Shown in pieces: positions 15,947 to 24,592 of a stretch of DNA of 64,000 nt (within the stretch, counting starts at the first letter, position 1; each line of letters opens with the position of its first letter). The translations under genes were made by a program, and so were the position numbers. Source of the DNA: CAWUFC02 sp963921335 (GTDB lineage: Bacteria; Pseudomonadota; Gammaproteobacteria; Pseudomonadales; Halieaceae); contig CAWUFC020000001.1 in the NCBI GenBank assembly GCA_963921335.3, positions 2,294,001 to 2,358,000 of the forward strand, written 5' to 3'. The notes below the pieces were generated by a model. That model was given only the letters and a program-made list of their open reading frames with translations, was not told the origin of the DNA and ran no database searches.

Positions 15947-16240
15947 ATGAGCGTGTTGGTGTTTGACATCAGAAGTGCCGAGCGTAGACTCAGGGAAGCT
16001 GGCATGTCACAGAGACTTGCCGAAACACAGGCAGAAATCATGGCCGAGTCGTTTGTACATCATGCCGACAAGTTGGTGACTGTAGATTATCTCGACGCCA
16101 GGTTCGATGAGTTTGGCTCAAGAATGGAAGCGAAGTTTGCCCATGTTGATGGCCAGTTCCGTGCGGTGTACTGGATATTGGCCGTGAACACGACCGCCGT
16201 ATTTGTGCCCCTGATTCAGTCGTTTATCTCTCCCAACTGA
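15947..16240 (+). CDS. DUF1640-like coiled-coil protein with C-terminal membrane helix
   Basis: The protein has about 97 residues. A helical, probably coiled-coil stretch (REAGMSQRLAETQAEIMAES, then DYLDARFDEFGSRMEAKFAH) is followed by a single C-terminal hydrophobic helix (YWILAVNTTAVFVPLIQSF). This matches the small bacterial coiled-coil proteins of the DUF1640/CCDC90-like type. The open frame begins at 15857, but GGAGGAGAGGG lies just before ATG 15947 and decides the start. It ends 6 nt before the crotonase gene, although a shared function is not obvious. Confidence 0.7.
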   Translation: MSVLVFDIRSAERRLREAGMSQRLAETQAEIMAESFVHHADKLVTVDYLDARFDEFGSRMEAKFAHVDGQFRAVYWILAVNTTAVFVPLIQSFISPN

Positions 16241-16246
16241 GGCCCC

Positions 16247-17008
16247 ATGAGCGTTTTAGACCTTTCTCGCGTAGGTAATTGCGCGGTGCTAACCATGAAT
16301 CGCCCCGATTCACTTAATGCCATTACCACCGAAATGCTTGACCTGCTGGAACAGCACCTCGACACCATCGAAAACGAGGACAGCCGGGCATTCATACTAA
16401 CCGGCACCGGCCGTGGCTTTTGCTCCGGCACAGACCTCAAAGAGCCTCCCAAAGACACCAAGAGCCGGGTGCAGCACGTGCACAGCATCTTGCAGCGCAT
16501 GGTGAGCTTTCCCAAGCTCAGTGTGGCGGCCATCAACGGCCTCGCTCTGGGTGGCGGTTTGGAGCTGGCACTGGGCTGCAACTTCCGGGTGGCCTGCCGC
16601 GATGCCCGGCTGGGCCTGCCGGAGATCAAGATTGGTCTGATGCCGTCTTATGGCGGTACCGTAATGCTGCCGCGGGTCATTGGTGCTGCCAAAGCCGAGG
16701 CAGTAATGTTGAGCGGTGAGCAGATCTCAGCAGAAGATTCGCAAGCCATGGGCCTGGTGGACGCCATTTGTGAGACCCAGGACGGGGTGGTGCAACTGGC
16801 CCATGACCATGTACAGGCCTACTGTAATTTCTCCATGGTGCCGCAGCAGGCGATTCGCAAGGCCATTCGCGAGGGCGCCAACATGAGCCTGGCCGATGCC
16901 CTGACCCATGAATGCGAGATTGTTGAGGAACTCTCCAACAGTGAAGACTGCGTGGAAGGCGTAATGGCCTTTATCGAGAAGCGCGCCCCAGTATGGAAAG
17001 ATCGATAG
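16247..17008 (+). CDS. Enoyl-CoA hydratase/isomerase (crotonase) family protein
   Basis: The 253-residue protein has the crotonase oxyanion-hole segments GTGRGFCSGTDL and NGLALGGGLELALGC. The region RLGLPEIKIGLMPSYGGTVMLPR contains the glutamate that serves as general acid/base in hydratases. These features fit a fatty-acid or side-chain beta-oxidation hydratase or isomerase. The ATG is 6 nt after the preceding stop. The 3' end overlaps the convergent gene at 16971-17603 by 38 nt. Confidence 0.88.
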   Translation: MSVLDLSRVGNCAVLTMNRPDSLNAITTEMLDLLEQHLDTIENEDSRAFILTGTGRGFCSGTDLKEPPKDTKSRVQHVHSILQRMVSFPKLSVAAINGLALGGGLELALGCNFRVACRDARLGLPEIKIGLMPSYGGTVMLPRVIGAAKAEAVMLSGEQISAEDSQAMGLVDAICETQDGVVQLAHDHVQAYCNFSMVPQQAIRKAIREGANMSLADALTHECEIVEELSNSEDCVEGVMAFIEKRAPVWKDR

Positions 17009-17603
17009 CCGCGGCGACTGAGAATAGCAGCAGGAATAGAAGCAGGCGGGGTTCGCCCAGGTTCATCTGAGACTCGATAGGAAAGGCCACGGTTTTCATC
17101 AGTCCTCCCAGCTTGTATTCATGGCGCTCATCAAAGGCTGGATTGGAGGCGATTTCCATGAGATCGCGGCGACTGCGATAACGCATCAAGACGCCCTGAC
17201 TCCACAGTTCGAAACCTTCCATATTGTGCAGATCCATGGCCGTATTCACTGCCGGGCCTGCAAATATGGGGTGTGAGGCCCGAGAGAATAACGCCGGATA
17301 CATGTACTCCATGTAGGCGTCCAGCAATTCGGCCGCCTCAGCCCCATCTCCTGTTAGAGGCAGATTGGGTGGGTTAGGGTTCAGATGCATCAAGTTAATC
17401 ATGACGAAGTCGTCGCCGGTGTCCTCCTCCATGAAACGACGAATTCTCTCCACCGTCTCTGGGTCACGATCGACCTCTGTGAATCGCTCTATATACATGG
17501 CTATCTCCTCATCATTGAGGGCACCACCGGTATTGGTGTACCAGAAGAAAAACAGCAGATAAAGCAGGGCGGTGCTGCCCCAGAGGATGCGGCGCGGTGT
17601 CAT
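16971..17603 (-). CDS. Hypothetical protein with two terminal membrane helices
   Basis: The 210-residue protein has a membrane helix near the N-terminus (ILWGSTALLYLLFFFWY) and another near the C-terminus (RLLLFLLLFSVAAAIDLSIL), with a soluble middle of about 150 residues. The middle contains DDFVMINLMHL and a later RSRRDLMEIASNPAFDERHEYKL, which recall the dimeric alpha-beta barrel of DUF1330-like proteins. Membrane anchoring of such a fold is unusual. No enzymatic motif is evident. Confidence 0.6.
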   Translation of the reverse strand: MTPRRILWGSTALLYLLFFFWYTNTGGALNDEEIAMYIERFTEVDRDPETVERIRRFMEEDTGDDFVMINLMHLNPNPPNLPLTGDGAEAAELLDAYMEYMYPALFSRASHPIFAGPAVNTAMDLHNMEGFELWSQGVLMRYRSRRDLMEIASNPAFDERHEYKLGGLMKTVAFPIESQMNLGEPRLLLFLLLFSVAAAIDLSILGRASR

Positions 17604-17820
17604 TATTGTTCTCCGTCGGTGTCAGCCCTAGGATCACATTATGACATATCAACTGTCAAAACTAATTGCTGGCGTCCAGTTCAGCTGCAATTGAGATCCT
17701 CTTAATTCTTATTGTTGCTCAAATTTTGTCCAGTTCTTGCCCATGTACCCCATAGGCAGCGCAGATCTATTTGGACACCCCTGCGTATCTCCCAGTATCC
17801 AAATCTTCCGAGGAACAACC

Positions 17821-18135
17821 GTGAAACAGTTCGCCGCCGCAATCGGCGCAGCAGCCTTGCTGATGAGTAGCATGGCACACAGCGCAGAACCCGTGAGCAT
17901 CAACACCGCCAAGGCAGGCATTGCCGCCGGCCCACAGGTGTATCGCATCTACCAGGTGGCCTGTTCCAACGACGCGACCACAGCTATTGCGTCACTGGGT
18001 GCCGCCCGCTGGTGTTACACCGAGAACAATGCACTGAACTGCGAGCGCAATCGTAGTGATGCAGCCATGCAGGCCTGTGCAGCCACCGCCGATGCCTATG
18101 CATCCATCAACTCCGGTGGAGAGCTGCAGGAGTAA
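17821..18135 (+). CDS. Small secreted protein with signal peptide
   Basis: The protein has about 104 residues with a clear Sec signal peptide (MKQFAAAIGAAALLMSSMAHSA, cleaved after AHSA or nearby) and a cysteine-containing mature part (four cysteines), probably periplasmic with disulfides. Translation most likely starts at GTG 17821, preceded by CGAGGAAC. The frame upstream to 17737 is non-coding. No family was recognised. Confidence 0.7.
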   Translation: MKQFAAAIGAAALLMSSMAHSAEPVSINTAKAGIAAGPQVYRIYQVACSNDATTAIASLGAARWCYTENNALNCERNRSDAAMQACAATADAYASINSGGELQE

Positions 18136-18195
18136 CTGTTTCATCCGGGTGTAGCCTCTACTAACATATCGGATCTGATTTACAGGTCTGATGTG

Positions 18196-18729
18196 ATGAA
18201 AAAACGCTACACCCAACCCATCCCCTTTGGCTGGTTTGCCCTGGAGTACAGCGACAAGCTGGCTGCGGGTGAGGTCAAACCCCTTCAGTATTTAAATCGT
18301 GAGCTGGTGCTGTTTCGCACCGAGTCTGGCGCGGCCAGGGTGGTGGATGCCTATTGCCCGCACCTGGGTGCCCATTTGGGCCACGGTGGTAGCGTGGTGG
18401 GTGAGAACATTGCCTGCCCGTTTCATGGCTGGCAGTTTGACGGGGGCGGTATTTGCCGCGAGGTACCTTACGCCAAAAACATGCCGCCAAAGGTGGTGGA
18501 TAAACAGAGCCTGGGCAGCTACCACGTTGTAGAAGCCAACCAGATGATCTGGGTGTGGTATCACCCCGAGGGTGCCGAGCCCAGTTTTGAAGTGGAAGAG
18601 ATCCCCGAGCTCAATAGCGACGACTATCAGCCCATTGATGTGCACGAGTGGACCATCAACACCATTGTGCAGGAGGCCGGTGAGAACGGTGCCGACGTGG
18701 CTCACTTCATGTTTGCACTCCGCCACTGA
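18196..18729 (+). CDS. Rieske non-heme iron oxygenase alpha subunit, N-terminal part (frameshifted)
   Basis: The fragment contains the Rieske [2Fe-2S] ligands CPHLGAHLGHGG and CPFHGWQFDG (C-x-H...C-x-x-H), then the start of the catalytic domain (NGADVAHF). The family hydroxylates rings; length and sequence style recall 3-ketosteroid-9-alpha-hydroxylase (KshA)-like oxygenases, but the substrate is not established. The frame closes at TGA 18727-18729. Dropping G18715, or adding two bases there, joins it to the frame at 18716-19168, giving an intact enzyme of about 324 residues. Confidence 0.8.
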   Translation: MKKRYTQPIPFGWFALEYSDKLAAGEVKPLQYLNRELVLFRTESGAARVVDAYCPHLGAHLGHGGSVVGENIACPFHGWQFDGGGICREVPYAKNMPPKVVDKQSLGSYHVVEANQMIWVWYHPEGAEPSFEVEEIPELNSDDYQPIDVHEWTINTIVQEAGENGADVAHFMFALRH

Positions 18730-19168
18730 AATGCCGATTGTGGATGTCACCATGGATGGGGTGCGTCGCCACACCGCCATTGTGAATAAGGTGCCGGCGC
18801 TGAATGAGAAAGGGGAGATGTCAGAAGACCCTGATGACCTGGAAAGCCTACACGTCAACTCCACCAACATCGGCCCTGGCCAAACTATCCAGCGCATTAG
18901 CCGCGCCTTTGAGGTGGTGATGATGGGCACGGTCACGCCGATTGATGACCAGAGCATTCTGCTGCGCTTTAACTTCACCCTGCCCAAAGACCAAACCGGC
19001 GGCGAGAAGTTTTTTGCCGAGGCCACCCGTGACAACATCGCGTTTGGTGTCACCCAGGATATTCCCATCTGGAACCACAAGCGGTATGTGGATGATCCCG
19101 CTCTGTGTGATGGCGATGAGCCGATTGCCAAGTATCGGAAATGGTTTAGTCAGTTTTACGTGAGTTAA
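18716..19168 (+). CDS. Rieske oxygenase alpha subunit, C-terminal part (frameshifted)
   Basis: These residues continue the oxygenase at 18196-18729 in another frame, beginning HSATEMPIVDV and ending WNHKRYVDDPALCDGDEPIAKYRKWFSQFYVS, the typical end of KshA-like Rieske oxygenases. The histidine in HSATEMP, together with the earlier DVAHF, probably supplies the mononuclear iron ligands. The only independent start would be ATG 18731, without a ribosome site, so this is a broken gene rather than a second one. Confidence 0.75.
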   Translation, partial: HSATEMPIVDVTMDGVRRHTAIVNKVPALNEKGEMSEDPDDLESLHVNSTNIGPGQTIQRISRAFEVVMMGTVTPIDDQSILLRFNFTLPKDQTGGEKFFAEATRDNIAFGVTQDIPIWNHKRYVDDPALCDGDEPIAKYRKWFSQFYVS

Positions 19169-19233
19169 GTGGGCTGGTGATACTCGGACCTGATAGGGTA
19201 AGAGTTGAAGAAGAAATCGCTAGCCTGTAATTG

Positions 19234-20109
19234 CTAATTAAAAATATCAAACCGATCAATTTCTTCTTCGGTCATCCAATGAATATCTTCTGCAGGGGCG
19301 GCATTAATTGTGAAGAAGTAAAAATCGACGGCCCACTGCTCTGAGTAGCCTAAATCTTCATGGTACTCTATGTTTGCGTCGTGCTCGGAGCTGCTGTTGG
19401 GAAAGTCTGTTGCTTCATTGCCGTCGCCATCTGACCAGGAATGAACACCAAGTCTTGTGTTATTCCCTCGAGTTCTTTGTACTCCCGCTAAGAAAAAATC
19501 TACGCCACCTGACGCCACTTCTGCATTGTCTAACAGATGGGTGTTGATTCCGTTCTCCCTTAATACCTGGCCAACTTGAAAATTCACCTCATCGTCATTT
19601 GAGCCAGGGACGTCGCCCATATTTATTAACTCTATATTTGGGTAGCTGGCCAAAAATTCATTGAATTCGTCGAGCGTGTTACTTTGAATCTCGCCATTCA
19701 TTGTTAGGGTTGTTCCACTGGCGTCAATGGTAAAAAGATCACTGCTAGGGCCAGAGATTTTTCTAAACGTTGGCTCTAAGTAATAGACTTCATCTTGTTC
19801 AAGGAAGTCTTCTAGAAATGTCAGCCCTGTGGTGTACAGGCGCACAGAGGGGTTGGTTTTTGCGCCATAAAAGCCTCGCTCTCGCTTTTTCCACGCGGTA
19901 AATACGTAGCCATCTGCTGGCACGGCGGTAAAGGTTTCGTCGAAAAACAGATCTACCACTTCGATCACACACACTGAATCTTCAGGGCAATCATAGGCCC
20001 CAGATGCAGAACTGACGCTCCCGCCTACTGGCACCTCAACTGATACCTTACATGCAGACAGTATTAGGGTTATCGCAGCAACAACGAGCGGGGAACGATG
20101 ATTTGGCAT
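19234..20109 (-). CDS. Lipoprotein with C-terminal ClpP/COG3904-like domain
   Basis: The 291-residue protein has a lipoprotein signal (VVAAITLILSAC, lipidated Cys20). The N-terminal part holds a short beta domain with two cysteines (YDCPEDSVCV), and the rest reads like the periplasmic COG3904-type ClpP/crotonase-fold proteins: LTMNGEIQSNTLDEF, then NMGDVPGSNDDEVN, ASGGVDFFLAG and RLGVHSWSDG. A catalytic serine is not obvious. It is probably a cell-envelope protein. The neighbouring WYL regulator is on the same strand, 138 bp upstream. Confidence 0.6.
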   Translation of the reverse strand: MPNHRSPLVVAAITLILSACKVSVEVPVGGSVSSASGAYDCPEDSVCVIEVVDLFFDETFTAVPADGYVFTAWKKRERGFYGAKTNPSVRLYTTGLTFLEDFLEQDEVYYLEPTFRKISGPSSDLFTIDASGTTLTMNGEIQSNTLDEFNEFLASYPNIELINMGDVPGSNDDEVNFQVGQVLRENGINTHLLDNAEVASGGVDFFLAGVQRTRGNNTRLGVHSWSDGDGNEATDFPNSSSEHDANIEYHEDLGYSEQWAVDFYFFTINAAPAEDIHWMTEEEIDRFDIFN

Positions 20110-20247
20110 AACTGATATCCATTTATTAGATCAGTGCCTGATGAGCTTAGTCCTAGCACCGGTGTATGTAAAATAGAGTCTCTCCAGGGATTCTGCCAAG
20201 CCAAATTGCCGATACCGAAGTAGCAGTGGTGTTGAGCATACACATCC

Positions 20248-21105
20248 TTAAAACAGGTAACCCCTGATCTCTTCCAGGTTCTCGACCACAATCTGCTGAG
20301 CCTCGGGCTTCATTTGCACGATTGAGGTGTCGATTCGTAGGGCTTGAAGTGCATACTGCACCAGTGATCCTCGTGTAGTGACCTTAAGTATGTTGCGGCT
20401 CATGCCGTAGTCGCGGGCGACCACTTCACGTTGTGCTTTGCTAAGTCTGCTATCAGGTACGATTTTAATGGTGACGTGCTTGTTCCAGCGTTTGTCATTT
20501 TCAAAACCATGCTCTGATTCATCCATGATCTCGGCATTGCCACGAAAACGGCTCAGTACAAAGTCACGATAGTCCTGGTTTTTCTCACACCAGGCGCGCA
20601 CGTGCCAGCGCAACCCGGTATGCACCAGCGTGTGGGGCACAATCACGCGACCCTCCCGGTCAGGGCGATGAATAGAGACATAGTCCACATCCAGGCGCCT
20701 TTGCTCCCTGGCGGCCTTAACAATATCTCGCAGTATCTCAGGTGAGACGTCCCGCACCGGCACATTCAATACCTCCATGTTGGGCATAGCCAAGTCCAGA
20801 CTCTCAAACATGCTGGAGAGCTCGTTATTACGAGCCATGAGGTGCAGGTATTCGTCCGCCTGGCCCTGCGTCACTACTGGTTTATAGGTGGAGGAGGGCT
20901 TATAGCCCTTGAGGAACTTGTCGTATTCCAGATTGCCAGGCCCTACCTCACGTAAATAGGTATTGATGTCTTTACTTGCCTGTTGGCGGCCAATGCCGAA
21001 GGTTTCGCAGAGATGGCGGGTGGTCAGGCGACCCTCCCACAATGCGAGTATCTCGATAAACCGGTACCGAACCAGTAGCTCCCACCGAAAAGGCCAGTTC
21101 GCCAT
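20248..21105 (-). CDS. BrxR/CapW-like WYL-domain transcriptional regulator
   Basis: The protein has 285 residues. The N-terminal winged helix-turn-helix reads RLTTRHLCETFGIGRQQASK followed by PGNLEYDKFLKGYKP, the pattern of the BrxR/CapW repressors that control BREX and CBASS phage-defence islands. A WYL domain follows (VDVDYVSIHRPDREGRVIVP, HTGLRWHVRAWCE, FVLSRFRG) and a C-terminal WCX-like end. Such proteins are dimeric repressors that bind inverted repeats. It is divergent from three small genes, and the 116-bp spacer carries two overlapping inverted repeats (21132-21181), which fits autoregulation plus control of those genes. No BREX, CBASS or other known defence genes are next to it. Confidence 0.8.
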   Translation of the reverse strand: MANWPFRWELLVRYRFIEILALWEGRLTTRHLCETFGIGRQQASKDINTYLREVGPGNLEYDKFLKGYKPSSTYKPVVTQGQADEYLHLMARNNELSSMFESLDLAMPNMEVLNVPVRDVSPEILRDIVKAAREQRRLDVDYVSIHRPDREGRVIVPHTLVHTGLRWHVRAWCEKNQDYRDFVLSRFRGNAEIMDESEHGFENDKRWNKHVTIKIVPDSRLSKAQREVVARDYGMSRNILKVTTRGSLVQYALQALRIDTSIVQMKPEAQQIVVENLEEIRGYLF

Positions 21106-21131
21106 GGCTGTTCTCCACCTGCTTGAAAAGG

Positions 21132-21181
21132 CGACATGTATATGTAGCCATAATAGACATGTCGTATCTGGCGTCTATTAT
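21132..21181. promoter_or_regulatory. Overlapping inverted repeats in the WYL-regulator divergent promoter
   Basis: CGACATGT (21132-21139) is repeated inverted as ACATGTCG (21157-21164) with a 17-bp spacer. ATAATAGAC (21150-21158) is repeated inverted as GTCTATTAT (21173-21181) with a 14-bp spacer. Both repeats are perfect and they interleave. They lie between the start codons of the divergent regulator and DUF4258-like gene, where an operator would be expected. Confidence 0.6.
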
Positions 21182-21221
21182 TGCCAGGAAACTTCAAATT
21201 GCAAGCACGTAGGAGAACAGA

Positions 21222-21566
21222 ATGAACTATAACGGATGTAACAACTGGCTGGAGGCTGTGCACCACGTGCGCATGAGCTATCACGCCATTCGACGCGCCT
21301 CCCAGCGCGGACTCAAACTGATAGACATTAGTCTGGTACTGGATTTCGGTGAGCAGGTGGAAGATGGCTTTTTGATGAGCGATAAGGCCATTGCCGACGC
21401 GCGTAAGGTTTTGAAGACGCAAAATCGGAACAAAGAACAACAGCGGCTGGATCACCTGCGGGATGTGGTCGTTGTAGAAGAGAACAACACAATAGTGACG
21501 ACGTATCGGGCAGATAAGAAGCGGCGCGGACGTTTGCGCGCGGGTCATATAGCCACTGTGCACTAG
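21222..21566 (+). CDS. DUF4258-like small protein
   Basis: The 114-residue protein begins with a short region and then YHAIRRASQRGLKLIDISLVLDFG, followed by VVVVEENNTIVTTYRADKK near the end. This is the layout of DUF4258 proteins, small single-domain proteins related to toxin/RelE-like folds. GGAGAAC precedes the ATG. It is the first gene of a short plus-strand run under the divergent WYL regulator. A toxin role is inference from fold and context only, and no cognate antitoxin is recognised. Confidence 0.65.
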   Translation: MNYNGCNNWLEAVHHVRMSYHAIRRASQRGLKLIDISLVLDFGEQVEDGFLMSDKAIADARKVLKTQNRNKEQQRLDHLRDVVVVEENNTIVTTYRADKKRRGRLRAGHIATVH

Positions 21567-21592
21567 CAGGCAATTCAGGTTTCGGTGAACTT

Positions 21593-21781
21593 ATGGAAAA
21601 TCTATTCGGGCTAATGGCGTTGGTGGTAGTGATGGCGGTTTGGGCTGCGCTACTGAAGAGTGGCCTGCTGACCTTTAGGAACGTTCGGAACGTCCTGCTT
21701 ATCGTATTGATGACCTGGATACTGCTCTATCCAGGCCCTCTTTTCCTGCTATTGTTGGCGCCATTTATGATGGATCTATAG
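21593..21781 (+). CDS. Small two-helix membrane protein
   Basis: The 62-residue protein consists almost entirely of two hydrophobic helices (LFGLMALVVVMAVWAALL and VLLIVLMTWILLYPGPLFLL) joined by a short basic loop (RNVRNV). It starts 27 nt after the DUF4258-like gene and ends 7 nt before the next gene, so it is probably co-transcribed with both. It has no recognisable family. Confidence 0.55.
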   Translation: MENLFGLMALVVVMAVWAALLKSGLLTFRNVRNVLLIVLMTWILLYPGPLFLLLLAPFMMDL

Positions 21782-21787
21782 AGCTAT

Positions 21788-22087
21788 ATGATGAACAAGG
21801 ACGCGTATATCACAGAAGTTTCCCACCGGCTGCATATTCGTTTTTCTCAGCTAAAAGAGGGAGCACGATTGCCGGAGGCCAACCGGTACCGGCTGGAAGG
21901 TTTTATGCAGGCAGGGACCTTTATCGGGCTAACGACGAATGCAGAACTGAGCGCACTCATTGAGCAAATTCATTTGGCTGTATTTGGACAAACAGTTGCC
22001 GAGCGTAAAAAGGCTCAGGGTGAAAAATGGCCCGATGAGTCGATTGATTACACCTTTTACGACTCCCCGGCTTATGAGCGCCGCTAA
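21788..22087 (+). CDS. Hypothetical 99-residue protein
   Basis: This small soluble, charged protein has no recognised domain. It starts 7 nt after the two-helix membrane protein (tandem ATGATG start) and ends the WYL-regulated run. The middle (AELSALIEQIHLAVFGQTVAERK) is predicted helical and the end (DESIDYTFYDSPAYERR) is acidic and aromatic. It converges with ycjF-like gene 22131-23198. Confidence 0.6.
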   Translation: MMNKDAYITEVSHRLHIRFSQLKEGARLPEANRYRLEGFMQAGTFIGLTTNAELSALIEQIHLAVFGQTVAERKKAQGEKWPDESIDYTFYDSPAYERR

Positions 22088-22119
22088 AGCAATGGCAAGC
22101 TATAGATATAGTGATTGCT
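22088..22119. terminator. Nested inverted repeat between convergent genes
   Basis: AGCAAT (22088-22093) pairs with ATTGCT (22114-22119), enclosing CTATA-GA-TATAG. It sits just after the stop of the 99-residue gene and before the end of the convergent YcjF gene, a position suited to a bidirectional terminator, but no T run follows. Confidence 0.25.
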
Positions 22120-22130
22120 CGGTCGTGTAC

Positions 22131-23198
22131 CTATGAAGAGGAATGGTGAGTTTCTTTGTCCAATCGTGATCGTAGCTGGTCGATCAGTGGGCCGATCAAG
22201 TCTTTTGCGTTGGGTTGGTCTTTATCGAGAAAACAGATAGGACGACTGACACCCATAGCCAGAATGCCAATTCTTGCACTATAGATGCTGGCACCTATGC
22301 CTTGTGCCACCGCGCCGGCGGCTGGAATAACTAAACCAGCACTTTCAAGATGTTTAATGCTGAGGTCCATAAGCGCTTGGCTTCCACCCACAAACGCCAA
22401 TTTCTCCAATACCATGCGTGCAAGCTTTATCCGATTGGGTAGCGTGGGGCGGATACCATAGATTTGAGTAATGTCCTCCAGCATCTTTAAGTTGCGCCAG
22501 AATGCGAACGCGATGTCCACGGTGGCCCAGGGGCTCAATGCCACTATACTGCCGATTTGGGCGCTGTGTGCCGCAATTCGGTGTTTTGCCTCTTCGTCCA
22601 GTGGCGCGACAAACACCTGCTCGATATGCGCAACGATCTCGCTGTCGTCACTGTAGTCCGGTAATTGATCCAAGCAGCGCTTAAGGTAGGGCGCCTGAGG
22701 TTTGTTGGCGTAGAAATTCTGTAGTTGAGACACTAGCTCATTGGCATTTCCCTTTGCGCGGCTGAGCCGCAGTGTGCCCAACTGTGCTTGAATGTCCCCC
22801 AGGGTGCCGAGGTTGTCCCGGTCCAGGACAAGCTGGAGCAGCAAGCGTCCGCCCAGGCCGAGCATGCCAGCTACGATCAGTACGAAAACGGTGGCGAGTA
22901 TCCAGTGATGAGCTGCAAGCTCACTGACGACGCGGTAACTTTCCCAACTGATTATGAACACCACGAAAACAAGTACCAGGATCAAGAATGCTTTCAGCCC
23001 CTTGAGCGGCGATTTGGATAGCTGTATTCCCGAATAGTCATCAAACCGAGGAAGACCCTCACCTGCAGTAATCGCCTCGGGGGGAGTGTCGAGGTCAGTA
23101 TCGGAAGACGGCACAAATTCCTTACCGGGACGTTGAGTGTGCGACTCTTTCCCAGCTTCATCGACGTTAATCATCCGACCGTTGTTTGACTTGGGCAT
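22131..23198 (-). CDS. ycjF: YcjF family (DUF697) membrane protein
   Basis: The 355-residue protein has a polar N-terminal ~65 residues, two adjacent membrane helices (LKAFLILVLVFVVFIISW and WILATVFVLIVAGMLGLG), and a long C-terminal DUF697 domain (DIAFAFWRNLKMLEDITQIYGIRP). This is the YcjF/TIGR01620 pattern. YcjF is an inner-membrane protein encoded next to YcjX in many gammaproteobacteria, often linked to the phage shock response. It starts 14 nt after the YcjX stop, so the two form one unit. Confidence 0.88.
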   Translation of the reverse strand: MPKSNNGRMINVDEAGKESHTQRPGKEFVPSSDTDLDTPPEAITAGEGLPRFDDYSGIQLSKSPLKGLKAFLILVLVFVVFIISWESYRVVSELAAHHWILATVFVLIVAGMLGLGGRLLLQLVLDRDNLGTLGDIQAQLGTLRLSRAKGNANELVSQLQNFYANKPQAPYLKRCLDQLPDYSDDSEIVAHIEQVFVAPLDEEAKHRIAAHSAQIGSIVALSPWATVDIAFAFWRNLKMLEDITQIYGIRPTLPNRIKLARMVLEKLAFVGGSQALMDLSIKHLESAGLVIPAAGAVAQGIGASIYSARIGILAMGVSRPICFLDKDQPNAKDLIGPLIDQLRSRLDKETHHSSS

Positions 23199-23212
23199 TG
23201 TGGCTTAGCTCT

Positions 23213-24592
23213 TCACTTACATTTATCACCGATTAGGGCGTTTAGCACAGTATCCAGACGAATGTGTGGAATGACGTCACCGTTGCGCGCTGACAAGCCC
23301 TTCGGTGGCTGCAGGGCGGGGATTTTCCAGTCGGTATAGGGCTGCCATTCCTCACCTTCAGGCAAACGATCGGGTATACGTGGATGGATGTAGCCAATCG
23401 GCTCGCCATTCGATCCGATTCCTGCGACGCCTGTTTCTCCCTGCTCACTCACTTCACGAGAAGCGCGCACAGAAGCAATGGCTTCGCAGACTGGCTCAAC
23501 ACCTTCGTATTGCGCTGCTTTGTAGGCCTGGCGAACGATCAACGAAAGTAGTTGCCTTACGGCATCATGGTCTTCGGATAGAACCTGATCTGATTTTGTG
23601 GCCGCAAAAACCACCTTGTCGATTTTGCGGCTAAAAATGGAACCGGTGCCATAGGAAAAACACTCAGTAATATTGGCCAATGCTTGTCGCATATCATCAA
23701 CATAGTCTGGTCCGCCATTGAGCGCGTTCACGACATCCACAAGTACTAATTGTCGTTCAACCGAGGCGCAGTAGTCGGCGTGAAAGGGCTTAACCAGCTC
23801 TTTGACATAACGTTGATATCGATGCTGGCAGACTTTGTACCAGCTACGTTTGGATGCGTTCTTTAACTGCCGCTCTGTGTAGTTGCCGCAGCGCAGCAAT
23901 GGAATGAACTCGAGTAACTGATTATCCCCACTCACGCCAGGAATCAGGAATCGACCGGGTTGGATCAGGCTAAGACTGTTCGTCGCTTGCTTGCATTCGT
24001 GCAGGAATCGCTTGTATCGAGCAGTGAGTTGTTTGAGTTCGCCTAAATCTGCATCTTCCAAAGGGTCGATGCTTTGCAGATCTTCTAACAGCGGACCCAG
24101 TAGCTTGACTCGGGGGCCACTAGTAAATTGAGTGCTGCATTGTGCGCACCAGCGTTGATAGTCCATCCTAAGAAGTGGTAGATCCAATAGCCACTCGCCA
24201 GGGTAGTCTCGAATTTCCACTCTCACTTTCGCGGTATCACTAGCGAGAGGTTTGTACCACTTGCTGCGCTGTCGAATTTTAAGTTCTATTTCACACCCAC
24301 TAAGGCCGGTGGTTGGTTCAGGCCAGGTCGGACTAGCAGACGCAATGGCGGCGTAGGACTGCTCATAAGGGAACACCGCGAGGCTTTGATCCTTAAGAGG
24401 GTGGTGCTTTGTGCCCATCAATCGCTCGGTCAGCACGGGTGAGAAGCCAGGCAAATTGGCTTTGTCGTATTGCTCTAGCTGATTGATAAGACTGGTAATA
24501 AATGTGGATTTGCCACTACGGCTCAAGCCGGTAACGCCTACACAAATTTTTGTATCGAAAAGCCTAGGCATGAGTTTGTCCAGCATGCTCAC
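23213..24592 (-). CDS. ycjX: YcjX family GTPase-like protein (DUF463)
   Basis: The 459-residue protein has the Walker A motif GVTGLSRSGKSTFITSLI near residue 20 and family blocks such as RDYPGEWLLDLPLL and VVFAATKSDQVL, the NKxD-like position of the YcjX/DUF463 family. YcjX is a stress-linked P-loop protein whose partner YcjF follows immediately. The start overlaps the preceding membrane-protein gene by 29 nt. MSMLDKL at 24592 or ATG 24586 are both possible starts. Confidence 0.9.
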   Translation of the reverse strand: MSMLDKLMPRLFDTKICVGVTGLSRSGKSTFITSLINQLEQYDKANLPGFSPVLTERLMGTKHHPLKDQSLAVFPYEQSYAAIASASPTWPEPTTGLSGCEIELKIRQRSKWYKPLASDTAKVRVEIRDYPGEWLLDLPLLRMDYQRWCAQCSTQFTSGPRVKLLGPLLEDLQSIDPLEDADLGELKQLTARYKRFLHECKQATNSLSLIQPGRFLIPGVSGDNQLLEFIPLLRCGNYTERQLKNASKRSWYKVCQHRYQRYVKELVKPFHADYCASVERQLVLVDVVNALNGGPDYVDDMRQALANITECFSYGTGSIFSRKIDKVVFAATKSDQVLSEDHDAVRQLLSLIVRQAYKAAQYEGVEPVCEAIASVRASREVSEQGETGVAGIGSNGEPIGYIHPRIPDRLPEGEEWQPYTDWKIPALQPPKGLSARNGDVIPHIRLDTVLNALIGDKCK

